A stretch of DNA of 5,685 nucleotides from Sphingomonadales bacterium (lineage in GTDB: Bacteria > Pseudomonadota > Alphaproteobacteria > Sphingomonadales > Sphingomonadaceae), in the NCBI GenBank assembly GCA_024636595.1, contig JAGXGT010000020.1, forward strand, positions 1 through 5,685, read 5' to 3'. The notes under the pieces are model-generated. The model was not told where the DNA came from, searched no databases, and saw only the letters and a program-made list of their open reading frames with translations. Positions 1 through 5,479 of this stretch are shown piece after piece (position 1 is the stretch's first letter; each line of letters opens with the position of its first letter). Position numbers and translations under genes: made by a program.

Positions 1-1639
1 CCAGCATCATCACGATCCGGTCGACGCCCGGAGCAGACCCGCCATGGGGTGGTGCGCCATATTTCAGGGCGTTGATCATGCCGGAAAACTCGGTGTCGAC
101 CTGCTCCTTGCTGTAACCGGCGATCTCGAACGCCTTGTACATGATGTCGGGCCGGTGGTTCCGGATCGCGCCGGACGACAGTTCGATACCGTTGCAGACA
201 ATATCATATTGCCAGGCCAGGATATCGAGCGGGTCCTTGGTTTCCAGCGCTTCCAGCTCACCTTGCGGCATTGAGAAGGGGTTATGTGAAAAGTCCATTT
301 TCTTCAGGTCGTCATCATATTCGAACATCGGATAATCGACGATCCAGCAGAATTTGAACGCATTCTTGTCGATCAGGTCCAGTTGCTCGGCCGTACGGGT
401 CCGCGCCACACCGGCGAGTTTCGCCGCATCGGCTTCCTTGCCAGCGGCGAAGAACACGCCGTCATCAGGACCACAACCAAGATCGGCCAGCAGCTTCGCC
501 GTGCCTTCTTCGCCATGGTTCTTGGCAATCGGCCCGCCAGCCGCGCCTTCCTTCATGTTGATATAGCCGAGCCCGGCAAAACCTTCGCCGCGCGCCCAGT
601 CATTCATCGCATCAAAGAATTTGCGGCTATTCTTGCCCGCTTCCGGGGCAACAAAAGCGCGTACCGTGCCGCCGGTCGAGGTGATCTTGTCGAACAGGCC
701 GAAACCGGAGCCCTTGAAATGCTCGCTGACGTCCTGAATGATGATCGGGTTGCGCAGATCCGGCTTGTCATTGCCATATTTCAGCATCGATTCCTTGTAG
801 GGAATGCGCGGAAATTCGCCAGCAGGCGTGACCGACCGGCCATCGGCAAATTCCTCGAACACACCCGCCAGAACCGGTTCCAGCGTCTGGAACACATCTT
901 CCTGGGTAACAAAGCTCATTTCGAAATCGAGCTGGTAAAATTCGCCCGGCGAACGGTCGGCGCGGGCGTCTTCGTCGCGGAAACAGGGAGCGATCTGGAA
1001 ATAACGGTCGAAACCGGCAACCATCAGCATCTGCTTGAACATCTGCGGCGCCTGCGGCAGCGCATAGAATTTTCCAGGATGGACACGGCTCGGCACCAGA
1101 TAGTCGCGCGCGCCTTCGGGCGAAGAAGCGGTCAGGATCGGGGTCTGGAATTCGGTAAAGCCCTGATCGGTCATCCGCTTGCGCAAGCTCGCGATTACCC
1201 TGGAGCGCAGCATCATATTGGCGTGCACCGACTCGCGCCGCAGATCGAGGAAGCGGTAGCGCAGGCGGATATCCTCGGGATATTCCTGTTCGCCAAACAC
1301 CGGCATCGGCAATTCTTCTGCCGGCCCCTGCATCTCGACGGTATCAGCAACCAACTCGACCTCTCCGGTTGGCAGGTTCTTGTTCACCGTTTCCGCATCG
1401 CGGGCCACCACCTTGCCGGTGACCGTCACCACCGACTCCACGCGCGCGCCGTCCAATATCCTGAACGCCTCGCTGCCGGTTTCGCTGACAATCTGGGTCA
1501 GACCAAAATGATCGCGCAGATCGACAAACAGCAGATTGCCATGATCGCGCTTGCGATGGATCCAGCCGGACAGACGGACGGTTTCGCCGACGTGCGAAGA
1601 ACGAAGCGCGGAACAATTATGGGTGCGATATGCGTGCAT
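1..1639 (-). CDS. aspS: Aspartyl-tRNA synthetase, C-terminus cut by window edge
   Basis: Class II aminoacyl-tRNA synthetase that charges tRNA with aspartate in the cytoplasm. The window holds 546 codons; bacterial AspRS is usually near 590, so roughly the last 45-50 residues lie outside. Domains seen in order: N-terminal OB-fold anticodon-binding domain (about 1-105, with GWIHRKRDHG at 25-34); motif 1 near FTEFQTPIL (161-169); the LPQAPQMFKQ segment (194-203); motif 2 with FRDEDARADR (220-229, catalytic Arg221); a bacterial GAD-type insertion at about 280-410; and motif 3 GGSAPGVDR (533-541, Arg541). The GGSAPG form of motif 3 is typical of alphaproteobacteria. His33 lies where non-discriminating AspRS enzymes carry His, so it may also charge tRNA-Asn (inference). 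The start ATG at 1639 has AAAGG six bases upstream, and homology begins at once with the MHAYRTHNCSALR opening. Identification is very secure; tRNA specificity is not. Confidence 0.97.
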   Translation of the reverse strand, partial: MHAYRTHNCSALRSSHVGETVRLSGWIHRKRDHGNLLFVDLRDHFGLTQIVSETGSEAFRILDGARVESVVTVTGKVVARDAETVNKNLPTGEVELVADTVEMQGPAEELPMPVFGEQEYPEDIRLRYRFLDLRRESVHANMMLRSRVIASLRKRMTDQGFTEFQTPILTASSPEGARDYLVPSRVHPGKFYALPQAPQMFKQMLMVAGFDRYFQIAPCFRDEDARADRSPGEFYQLDFEMSFVTQEDVFQTLEPVLAGVFEEFADGRSVTPAGEFPRIPYKESMLKYGNDKPDLRNPIIIQDVSEHFKGSGFGLFDKITSTGGTVRAFVAPEAGKNSRKFFDAMNDWARGEGFAGLGYINMKEGAAGGPIAKNHGEEGTAKLLADLGCGPDDGVFFAAGKEADAAKLAGVARTRTAEQLDLIDKNAFKFCWIVDYPMFEYDDDLKKMDFSHNPFSMPQGELEALETKDPLDILAWQYDIVCNGIELSSGAIRNHRPDIMYKAFEIAGYSKEQVDTEFSGMINALKYGAPPHGGSAPGVDRIVMML

Positions 1640-1661
1640 GATGGACCTTTGGAATTGGATG

Positions 1662-1678
1662 CTTTCCCAGTTGGAAAG
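1662..1678 (-). promoter_or_regulatory. Small hairpin in the aspS 5' leader
   Basis: CTTTCC (1662-1667) and GGAAAG (1673-1678) form a perfect 6-bp inverted repeat around a 5-base loop. It would sit within the first 20 or so nucleotides of the aspS transcript predicted from the promoter at 1688-1716, and it does not cover the AAAGG ribosome-binding site. It could stabilise the mRNA 5' end or be an operator-like dyad. Its short, AT-rich stem means chance is possible. Confidence 0.35.
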
Positions 1679-1687
1679 ACTGGGGGC

Positions 1688-1716
1688 GTAACACAGGTCT
1701 ATGGGCCATTTGTCAA
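1688..1716 (-). promoter_or_regulatory. Probable sigma-70-type promoter of aspS
   Basis: On the minus strand a perfect TTGACA (1716-1711) is followed after exactly 17 bases by TGTTAC (1693-1688), which matches TATAAT at three of six positions. Transcription would begin near 1681, giving a leader of about 40 nt before the aspS ATG at 1639. The consensus -35 with ideal spacing and correct position make this the best promoter candidate in the window. The weak -10 is the main doubt. Confidence 0.6.
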
Positions 1717-1743
1717 GGCTTGAGATTGGTGGAACGGGCTGTG

Positions 1744-1766
1744 CTCCGCACTGGATGCGGAGTTTT
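1744..1766 (+). terminator. Terminator-like GC hairpin followed by TTTT, plus-strand orientation
   Basis: CTCCGCA (1744-1750) and TGCGGAG (1756-1762) pair perfectly as a 7-bp stem with loop CTGGA, followed directly by TTTT (1763-1766). Read on the plus strand this is a short intrinsic-terminator shape. Read on the minus strand, the direction of the flanking genes, the stem is followed by CACAGC with no U tract, so it would not end the small-ORF transcript well. No plus-strand gene is visible upstream to be terminated. It may instead be a dyad operator 30-60 bp upstream of the aspS -35. Confidence 0.35.
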
Positions 1767-1809
1767 GAGAGCAATGAGCTGCCGCCGTTCATGACGCCGC
1801 ATCAGGTGG

Positions 1810-1833
1810 GAGGAGGATGTGGTTATCTTCCTC
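1810..1833 (+). other. 9-bp stem-loop in the aspS upstream spacer
   Basis: GAGGAGGAT (1810-1818) pairs with ATCTTCCTC (1825-1833) across a 6-base loop. There are eight Watson-Crick pairs and one G-U pair on the plus strand. On the minus strand the same pair becomes an A-C mismatch, so the structure favours a plus-strand RNA. No gene lies in that direction here and the role is unknown. Confidence 0.35.
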
Positions 1834-1917
1834 AAACATGCGCGCCTTGAGCACACAACCCTGAAAATGCATCCACTACTTGGGTAGCAATCCGTTATTG
1901 GAACGCTTTTTGTGTCA

Positions 1918-1929
1918 GCGGTATACCGC
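1918..1929. repeat. 12-bp perfect palindrome GCGGTATACCGC
   Basis: GCGGTATACCGC is fully self-complementary and is followed two bases later by a third GCGG (1932-1935), which can alternatively pair with the CCGC at 1926-1929. It lies 16 bp beyond the stop codon of the 63-residue ORF, in its transcription direction. It could be a protein-binding site or part of a transcript 3' end. There is no U tract after it on the minus strand, so it is not a standard intrinsic terminator. Confidence 0.35.
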
Positions 1930-1945
1930 AAGCGGAAACTAGCGA

Positions 1946-2137
1946 TCAGGGTGTTACGGGGTCGTGATCTCCTTTTCCTGATCGTCCATGTCTTAAAGCC
2001 TTAGCAATGGCTGAGGTAATTTGCACTTCCAGGTAATCTGCACGATCTTCTTCGGAGGCCGCCATTGCAGACTTCACTATTTTTCCGACTTCATGCTTTG
2101 TCCATTCGGCGTAGGTCCAATATCCATCTTTATCCAT
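1946..2137 (-). CDS. Small hypothetical protein, 63 residues
   Basis: I do not recognise the family. The protein is charged and soluble with no membrane segment or signal peptide. It starts with an aromatic, acidic stretch (MDKDGYWTYAEW), continues with a likely helix at about 29-49 (EEDRADYLEVQITSAIAKALR), and ends in a basic, Gly-rich tail (RHGRSGKG) before a TGA stop. The patterned helix with small hydrophobics and the basic RHGRSG end resemble short conserved sphingomonad hypotheticals rather than a random reading. AAGAGAG lies about five bases before the ATG, a weak ribosome-binding site. G or C ends only about 40% of its codons by my count, clearly below the flanking genes, so it may be acquired or lowly expressed. 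It stands alone between aspS and the flavoprotein gene. Coding status is likely but unproven. Confidence 0.55.
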   Translation of the reverse strand: MDKDGYWTYAEWTKHEVGKIVKSAMAASEEDRADYLEVQITSAIAKALRHGRSGKGDHDPVTP

Positions 2138-2150
2138 TTTTGCTCTCTTA

Positions 2151-2178
2151 AGTATAGTGTTGCGTCGATCAGTTGAAA
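2151..2178 (-). promoter_or_regulatory. Possible promoter of the 63-residue ORF
   Basis: TATACT (2156-2151, minus strand) matches the -10 consensus at five of six bases. The best -35 is the weak TTTCAA (2178-2173), 16 bases upstream. The predicted start near 2144 would leave a leader of only about 7 nt before the ATG at 2137 and would overlap the AAGAGAG motif. Either the transcript is almost leaderless or the true promoter lies further upstream. Confidence 0.3.
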
Positions 2179-2183
2179 TCAGT

Positions 2184-2197
2184 CCCCTATAGCGGAC
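2184..2197. repeat. CCCCTATAGCGGAC element, copy 1
   Basis: This 14-base element matches the one at 2256-2268 except for one extra T. Read on the minus strand it gives GTCCGCTATAGGGG. It lies 47 bp upstream of the small ORF in a gene-free stretch. I recall GTCCGCT-containing short repeats from sphingomonad intergenic DNA; that link is from memory and unverified. Confidence 0.4.
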
Positions 2198-2255
2198 GAC
2201 CGGCTCTGGGACATCAGCTGAACGGCAGCTAAACTAATCCTAATGCCTTCATTTG

Positions 2256-2268
2256 CCCCATAGCGGAC
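2256..2268. repeat. CCCCATAGCGGAC element, copy 2
   Basis: This is the second copy of the GTCCGCTAT-type element, in the same orientation as the copy at 2184-2197 and 71 bp from it (end to end). Between the copies is an AGCTG/CAGCT dyad (2216-2230, loop AACGG). The set could be the remnant of one larger intergenic repeat unit. Confidence 0.4.
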
Positions 2269-2284
2269 ATTGCGATCGTCACGA

Positions 2285-2305
2285 GAATAGATGCCGTGCC
2301 TATTC
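2285..2305 (-). other. Hairpin downstream of the flavoprotein gene
   Basis: GAATAG (2285-2290) and CTATTC (2300-2305) form a 6-bp inverted repeat. On the minus strand extra GC pairs inside and outside become possible with small bulges. It lies about 50 bp past the stop of the oxidase gene, where a 3' end is expected, but no U tract follows. It may be a transcript-stabilising or factor-dependent end. The remaining sequence at 2306-2357 shows only a weak AT-rich dyad. Confidence 0.25.
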
Positions 2306-2357
2306 CGATACAACTCCCCCAAATTTTGCAATTTCAGCATATCATTCGACGAACAGA

Positions 2358-3872
2358 TTAAATCAGTCCCAGTTTCACAAGTTCATCATTGGCAAACACC
2401 CGCCGGTCCGCCGGATCCGGCATCACTTGCGCCTGCGCCCATTTCCAGTCCGCGAAATTCTGCTCATAATCGCGCTTCACCCGCCGTTCGTCGAGATTGT
2501 TGGTCTTGCCCCAATGGCGGGTGAAAGCGATGCCGGCGTCATCCAGCGCTTCAACCACCTTCTTGTAACCGCTATGACTGGATTCGACATTCGGCCCGTC
2601 AAAGTCGATGACGACATTATCCGGCCAGCGCGCGGGTGCCAGAAGCCCCTGGGCCCTGCGGATGAAGCGCAACGTCACTACCGTCCCACCCCCTCCGCTC
2701 CTGAAACTATCAATAATTAAATCAAAAGCTTCACTAAGATTTCTACGATCCATTGTTACCGAACCATTGAACAGGCTGGCGATTGGCGAATGTTCTTCGG
2801 TGGTATGCCCCCAGGTGGCAATGGCTGGCGGATCATCGACATCCCGGTTATTGGGATAGGCCTGTTCCATCGCCAGCTGCAATATTTCCGCCTGAAAAAA
2901 ATCGCTTTCCGCCATCGCCTTGCCGAGCAGCGTCAGCGCGTCATAGCCGGCTCCCATCTCGCCCGGTAGAGGAGGCGCAATGCTGGCATCGAAAGGGCGC
3001 TTGTAGAGGAAGCGCAGCAGGCTCTTTTTGTCGAAAGGGTCAAAGGGATTCAAAATAAGTTGTTGAAAATAGGGCTCTTCATCCAATCCAAATTCACAGG
3101 AAAATTTCCGGAACTCGCCGCGACACAACCAGTCGATATGCTCGCGCTTGATCTTTACCGCTTTCTGGATATTCTGGACCATGAAGATCGGATCGGTCTC
3201 GATTAGCATCGCAGTGACAAAACCCATGGCGCCGACGTGCAGTTGGGCCGCGGCAAAAATGCGGTCACTGCGAATGATCTCGGAACCGGTTTGCGCGATA
3301 AAATCATCCGACAGCACGCCTTGTTTCGGCTCAATCCATAATATCCGTTCCGGGGTCACCAGTTGCACCGCGCGGACATGATCCTGAATACCACCGGCCT
3401 GCCAAACGCTGCCGTGGGTTCCCGTTGCGCAGGCTCCGGCAAAGCTCTGGCCATTGCTGGCCCCGCCAGTGCGCAGGGATCGGCCGATTTCCTCCGCGCT
3501 TTCATAGACTTCATCGACCGTTGCACCGGCCTGGACCAGCAGCAGGGCTTCCGCCGCAATGTCGCAATCCTGATGCAGGTTCTGGGCCGACAGCTTGAAG
3601 GTCCGGTTGAGCCGCAAGGTCTCCACCAGCCAGCCATCCTCGACAACGTTGATCGGCGATGGTGACCAGCCCGCGCCGATCGGTCGCACCGGAATCTGAT
3701 ATTGCTTGGCCTCCTTGAGCAGAGCCAAAACGGTTTCGGCAACGCCTTTCAGATGCGCTCGACCGTTCATCTGCTCTACGTTCGCCAGTTCAACCCGGCT
3801 CTTCACATTGCAGGCGGCGGTTTTGTGATAATTGGCCCAGACCTGGTGACCGAAATGCACGACCTGTGCCAT
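2358..3872 (-). CDS. FAD-binding aldonolactone-oxidase-like oxidoreductase
   Basis: A 504-residue flavoprotein of the VAO/PCMH fold, closest in style to D-arabinono-1,4-lactone and L-gulono-lactone oxidases. The FAD-binding domain covers about 40-225. It shows PVRPIGAGWSPSPI (61-74), where the family has a GxGHSxS-type loop, a VETLRLNR segment (83-90), a GGASNGQSFAGACATGTHGS stretch (136-155) and LHVGAMGFVTAMLIE (211-225). The C-terminal substrate domain ends with the family signature HWGK (453-456) and the closing VFANDELVKLGLI. At residue 69 Trp replaces the His that carries covalent FAD in gulonolactone and arabinonolactone oxidases, so FAD is probably bound non-covalently here (inference). 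There is no signal peptide or Tat motif, so the protein should be cytoplasmic. The usual length is 430-470, so this one is somewhat long. Its ATG overlaps the stop of the upstream membrane-protein gene by one base, with GGGAG seven bases before. The family is fairly certain; the substrate is unknown and may not be a lactone. Confidence 0.85.
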   Translation of the reverse strand: MAQVVHFGHQVWANYHKTAACNVKSRVELANVEQMNGRAHLKGVAETVLALLKEAKQYQIPVRPIGAGWSPSPINVVEDGWLVETLRLNRTFKLSAQNLHQDCDIAAEALLLVQAGATVDEVYESAEEIGRSLRTGGASNGQSFAGACATGTHGSVWQAGGIQDHVRAVQLVTPERILWIEPKQGVLSDDFIAQTGSEIIRSDRIFAAAQLHVGAMGFVTAMLIETDPIFMVQNIQKAVKIKREHIDWLCRGEFRKFSCEFGLDEEPYFQQLILNPFDPFDKKSLLRFLYKRPFDASIAPPLPGEMGAGYDALTLLGKAMAESDFFQAEILQLAMEQAYPNNRDVDDPPAIATWGHTTEEHSPIASLFNGSVTMDRRNLSEAFDLIIDSFRSGGGGTVVTLRFIRRAQGLLAPARWPDNVVIDFDGPNVESSHSGYKKVVEALDDAGIAFTRHWGKTNNLDERRVKRDYEQNFADWKWAQAQVMPDPADRRVFANDELVKLGLI

Positions 3873-4204
3873 CAGGCTTCTCCCACATCAGAGTCGCCAG
3901 CATAACAACGATAGGCAATACTGACCTGCCGGACGAAGCCGAAGGTCACCAAACAGATAATGATCGCCTTGCCGGTCATGAAAAACCGCATATCGTTGAT
4001 GCCAAGCCGCGAACAATCATCTGCTTGCATGGATCGCCCGCGCCGCGATGCAAAGCCCCAGGCCAATATCGTGATTTCAATCGTCTTGCCGCCAATCGGC
4101 CGTGGATCGGCGACCGCGAGGCAGGCATCACCCCATTGCGCCATAATCTGCCCCAGCAATAGCAACACCAGTATGGCGATCAGAATCAGTGACCAAAATG
4201 CCAT
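3872..4204 (-). CDS. Small two-segment membrane protein, unknown function
   Basis: I do not recognise a family for this 110-residue protein. A strong hydrophobic segment starts at the N-terminus (about 3-22, WSLILIAILVLLLLGQIMA) and a second lies at about 75-92 (FFMTGKAIIICLVTFGFV). Between them is a loop of about 50 residues with Arg-rich RRGR (54-57). Cysteines occur at 28, 64, 84 and 100. Positive charges in the loop suggest that both ends face out and the loop faces the cytoplasm, but this is a rough reading. The start is supported by GGGGGA five bases before the ATG. It is the first gene of a coupled pair with the flavoprotein, overlapping it by one base, so a joint role such as a membrane anchor or redox partner is plausible but unproven. 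It is divergent from rnd with 71 bp between the starts. The first segment might alternatively be an uncleaved signal. Confidence 0.75.
   Translation of the reverse strand: MAFWSLILIAILVLLLLGQIMAQWGDACLAVADPRPIGGKTIEITILAWGFASRRGRSMQADDCSRLGINDMRFFMTGKAIIICLVTFGFVRQVSIAYRCYAGDSDVGEA
3880..3884 (-). promoter_or_regulatory. Ribosome-binding site of the oxidase inside the upstream gene
   Basis: GGGAG lies seven bases before the oxidase ATG and inside the last codons of the membrane-protein gene. The stop and start are fused as TGATG, sharing base 3872. This arrangement fixes the oxidase start and indicates translational coupling of the two genes. Confidence 0.75.
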
Positions 4205-4275
4205 GGTTTTCCCCCAATTTTATCCTGCACCCATGAATAGTTTGCGGGACGAGCCGCCCGCTGTATAGGATAAAA
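4205..4275. promoter_or_regulatory. Divergent promoter region between the flavoprotein operon and rnd
   Basis: This 71-bp region must serve both directions. A 9-bp inverted repeat, TTTTATCCT (4218-4226) and AGGATAAAA (4267-4275), places one copy next to each gene start. On the minus strand TAAAAT (4222-4217) is a five-of-six -10 match. On the plus strand TATAGG (4264-4269) with TTGCGG (4242-4247) and a 16-base spacer is a weak promoter for rnd. Both predicted starts fall at or just before the start codons, so one or both may be wrong. A GCGGG/CCCGC dyad (4244-4248/4257-4261) lies between. AGGA at 4267-4270 is the likely rnd ribosome-binding site and overlaps that -10. Confidence 0.4.
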
Positions 4276-5466
4276 ATGCATATCCATAAATTGCTGACAG
4301 ACAATCAGGACATCGCCGACATCTGCGCCCGTTTTGCGACGGCGGATTTCATCACGGTGGATACCGAGTTCATGCGCGAGAATACCTATTGGCCGATCCT
4401 CTGCTTGATCCAAATTTCCGATGGCAAGGAAGCCGCCGCGATTGACCCGCTGGCCAAGGGTGTCGATCTCGGCCCGCTGCTCGAACTGATGGTCAACAAT
4501 GAAAACGTGCTCAAGATTTTCCATGCTGGCGGCCAGGATGTGGAAATCATCCACAATCTGACCGGCAAGACTCCCCACCCGATCTTCGACACCCAGATCG
4601 CCGCCATGGCGATAGGACAGAGCGAACAGATCGGCTATGCCAATCTGGTCGACAGCTGGCTCGGGATCACGCTGGACAAAGGCGCCCGGTTCACCGACTG
4701 GTCGCGACGCCCGCTCAACACACGTCAACTCGAATATGCCGTGGCGGATGTCACCCATCTCGCGACAATTTTTCCGATGATGCTGGAGAAATTGAAAGAA
4801 ACCGGACGCGGCCGATGGATCAATGCCGAGATGGAAAAGCTCGCCGATCCGGACAATTATGTGAATGATCCAGAAAAAGCATGGCTGCGGGTCAAGTCAC
4901 AGGGGCGCAATCTGGACATGCTCGGCAGACTGAAAGCGCTCGCCGCCTGGCGGGAACGGGAAGCGCAGTCCAAGGACCTGCCACGCGGACGGATCATGCG
5001 CGACGAAACACTGGCAGACATTGCCGCTCATCCGCCCAAGGATCAGGCGAAACTGGGCCAGGTCCGCGGACTTTCGGCCGGATGGAAGAATAACGATATC
5101 GGTGCGCGCCTGATGGATATTATTGATCAGGCGGAGCCATTGTCCCGCGATGATCTGCCGCTTAAAATTGGCCGGCGGCCGAAAAATGGCAAGTCCAATG
5201 CGCTGGTCACTGATCTGCTGAAATTGCTGCTCAAAATCCGCTCGGCGGAGATGAATGTCGCGTCGCGTTTGCTCGCCCGTGCAGATGATCTGGAGCGGAT
5301 CGTCGCTGGCGAACGCGAAGACGTGCCGCTGCTTGAGGGCTGGCGCTACGAAGAATTTGGCCGGGATGCGCTGGATCTGGTCGAAGGCCGGGTGAGCTTC
5401 ACGGTCAAGGACGGCAAGCTCAAAATGACTCATCAGCAAGAGGGCGACGTCGCCGAAGCGGAATAG
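4276..5466 (+). CDS. rnd: Ribonuclease D
   Basis: A 3'-to-5' exoribonuclease of the DEDDy class that trims the 3' ends of tRNA precursors and other small RNAs in the cytoplasm. It is 396 residues, normal for the family. The catalytic set is complete: Exo I ITVDTEF (Asp29, Glu31), Exo II FHAGGQDVEI (Asp88) and Exo III EYAVADVTHL (Tyr154, Asp158). An HRDC domain follows at about 208-288 (RLKALAAWREREAQ and the LGQVRGLS helix), and a further C-terminal helical region at about 305-375 is consistent with the second HRDC-like domain of RNase D. The ATG at 4276 has AGGA five bases upstream and the protein opens with the usual MHIHKLLTDNQD type of sequence. It faces the flavoprotein operon divergently and the ppx tail convergently, with a 13-bp gap and no visible intrinsic terminator. 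Confidence 0.96.
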   Translation: MHIHKLLTDNQDIADICARFATADFITVDTEFMRENTYWPILCLIQISDGKEAAAIDPLAKGVDLGPLLELMVNNENVLKIFHAGGQDVEIIHNLTGKTPHPIFDTQIAAMAIGQSEQIGYANLVDSWLGITLDKGARFTDWSRRPLNTRQLEYAVADVTHLATIFPMMLEKLKETGRGRWINAEMEKLADPDNYVNDPEKAWLRVKSQGRNLDMLGRLKALAAWREREAQSKDLPRGRIMRDETLADIAAHPPKDQAKLGQVRGLSAGWKNNDIGARLMDIIDQAEPLSRDDLPLKIGRRPKNGKSNALVTDLLKLLLKIRSAEMNVASRLLARADDLERIVAGEREDVPLLEGWRYEEFGRDALDLVEGRVSFTVKDGKLKMTHQQEGDVAEAE

Positions 5467-5479
5467 CTACGGCGAGGGC

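Larger units (their letters stand above)
1640..1945. other. Gene-free spacer upstream of aspS, rich in short dyads
   Basis: This 306-bp stretch holds the aspS leader and promoter at its left end and four dyads: 1662-1678, 1744-1762, 1810-1833 and 1918-1929. No frame gives a convincing protein. The longest reading, a 72-residue minus-strand frame at 1713-1931, is rich in Arg/Ser/Thr, has no recognisable pattern, and runs over the aspS -35 box. A short plus-strand reading ending in TAG near 1943 was also inspected and resembles no family I know. Confidence 0.6.

Noticed and set aside
383..1723. A 446-codon plus-strand open frame
   Set aside because: It lies almost entirely antisense to aspS, whose minus-strand protein carries all class II AspRS motifs. 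The antisense product has no recognisable domain and its openness follows from codon bias in aspS.
1713..1931. A 72-codon minus-strand frame upstream of aspS
   Set aside because: Low-complexity, Arg/Ser/Thr-rich product with no family pattern. It covers the TTGACA box of the aspS promoter and the spacer hairpins.
1867..1945. Possible plus-strand protein remnant ending in TAG near 1943
   Set aside because: The reading is only about 25 codons after a TGA and matches no transposase or integrase tail that I recognise.
2176..2370. 11-bp direct repeat AAATCAGTCCC (2176-2186 and 2360-2370)
   Set aside because: Several 11-bp matches are expected by chance in a window of this size, and one copy is simply the end of the flavoprotein coding sequence. 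Not treated as an attachment site.
2253..2720. A 155-codon plus-strand frame
   Set aside because: Most of it is antisense to the C-terminal part of the flavoprotein, which is well supported by HWGK and the FAD domain.
4186..4758. A 190-codon minus-strand frame
   Set aside because: Antisense to the catalytic half of rnd, where Exo I-III motifs are intact on the plus strand.
4897..5439. A 180-codon minus-strand frame
   Set aside because: Antisense to the HRDC and C-terminal part of rnd; no independent support.
5467..5479. Possible terminator between rnd and ppx
   Set aside because: The 13-bp gap and its flanks show no stem followed by a T run in either direction.
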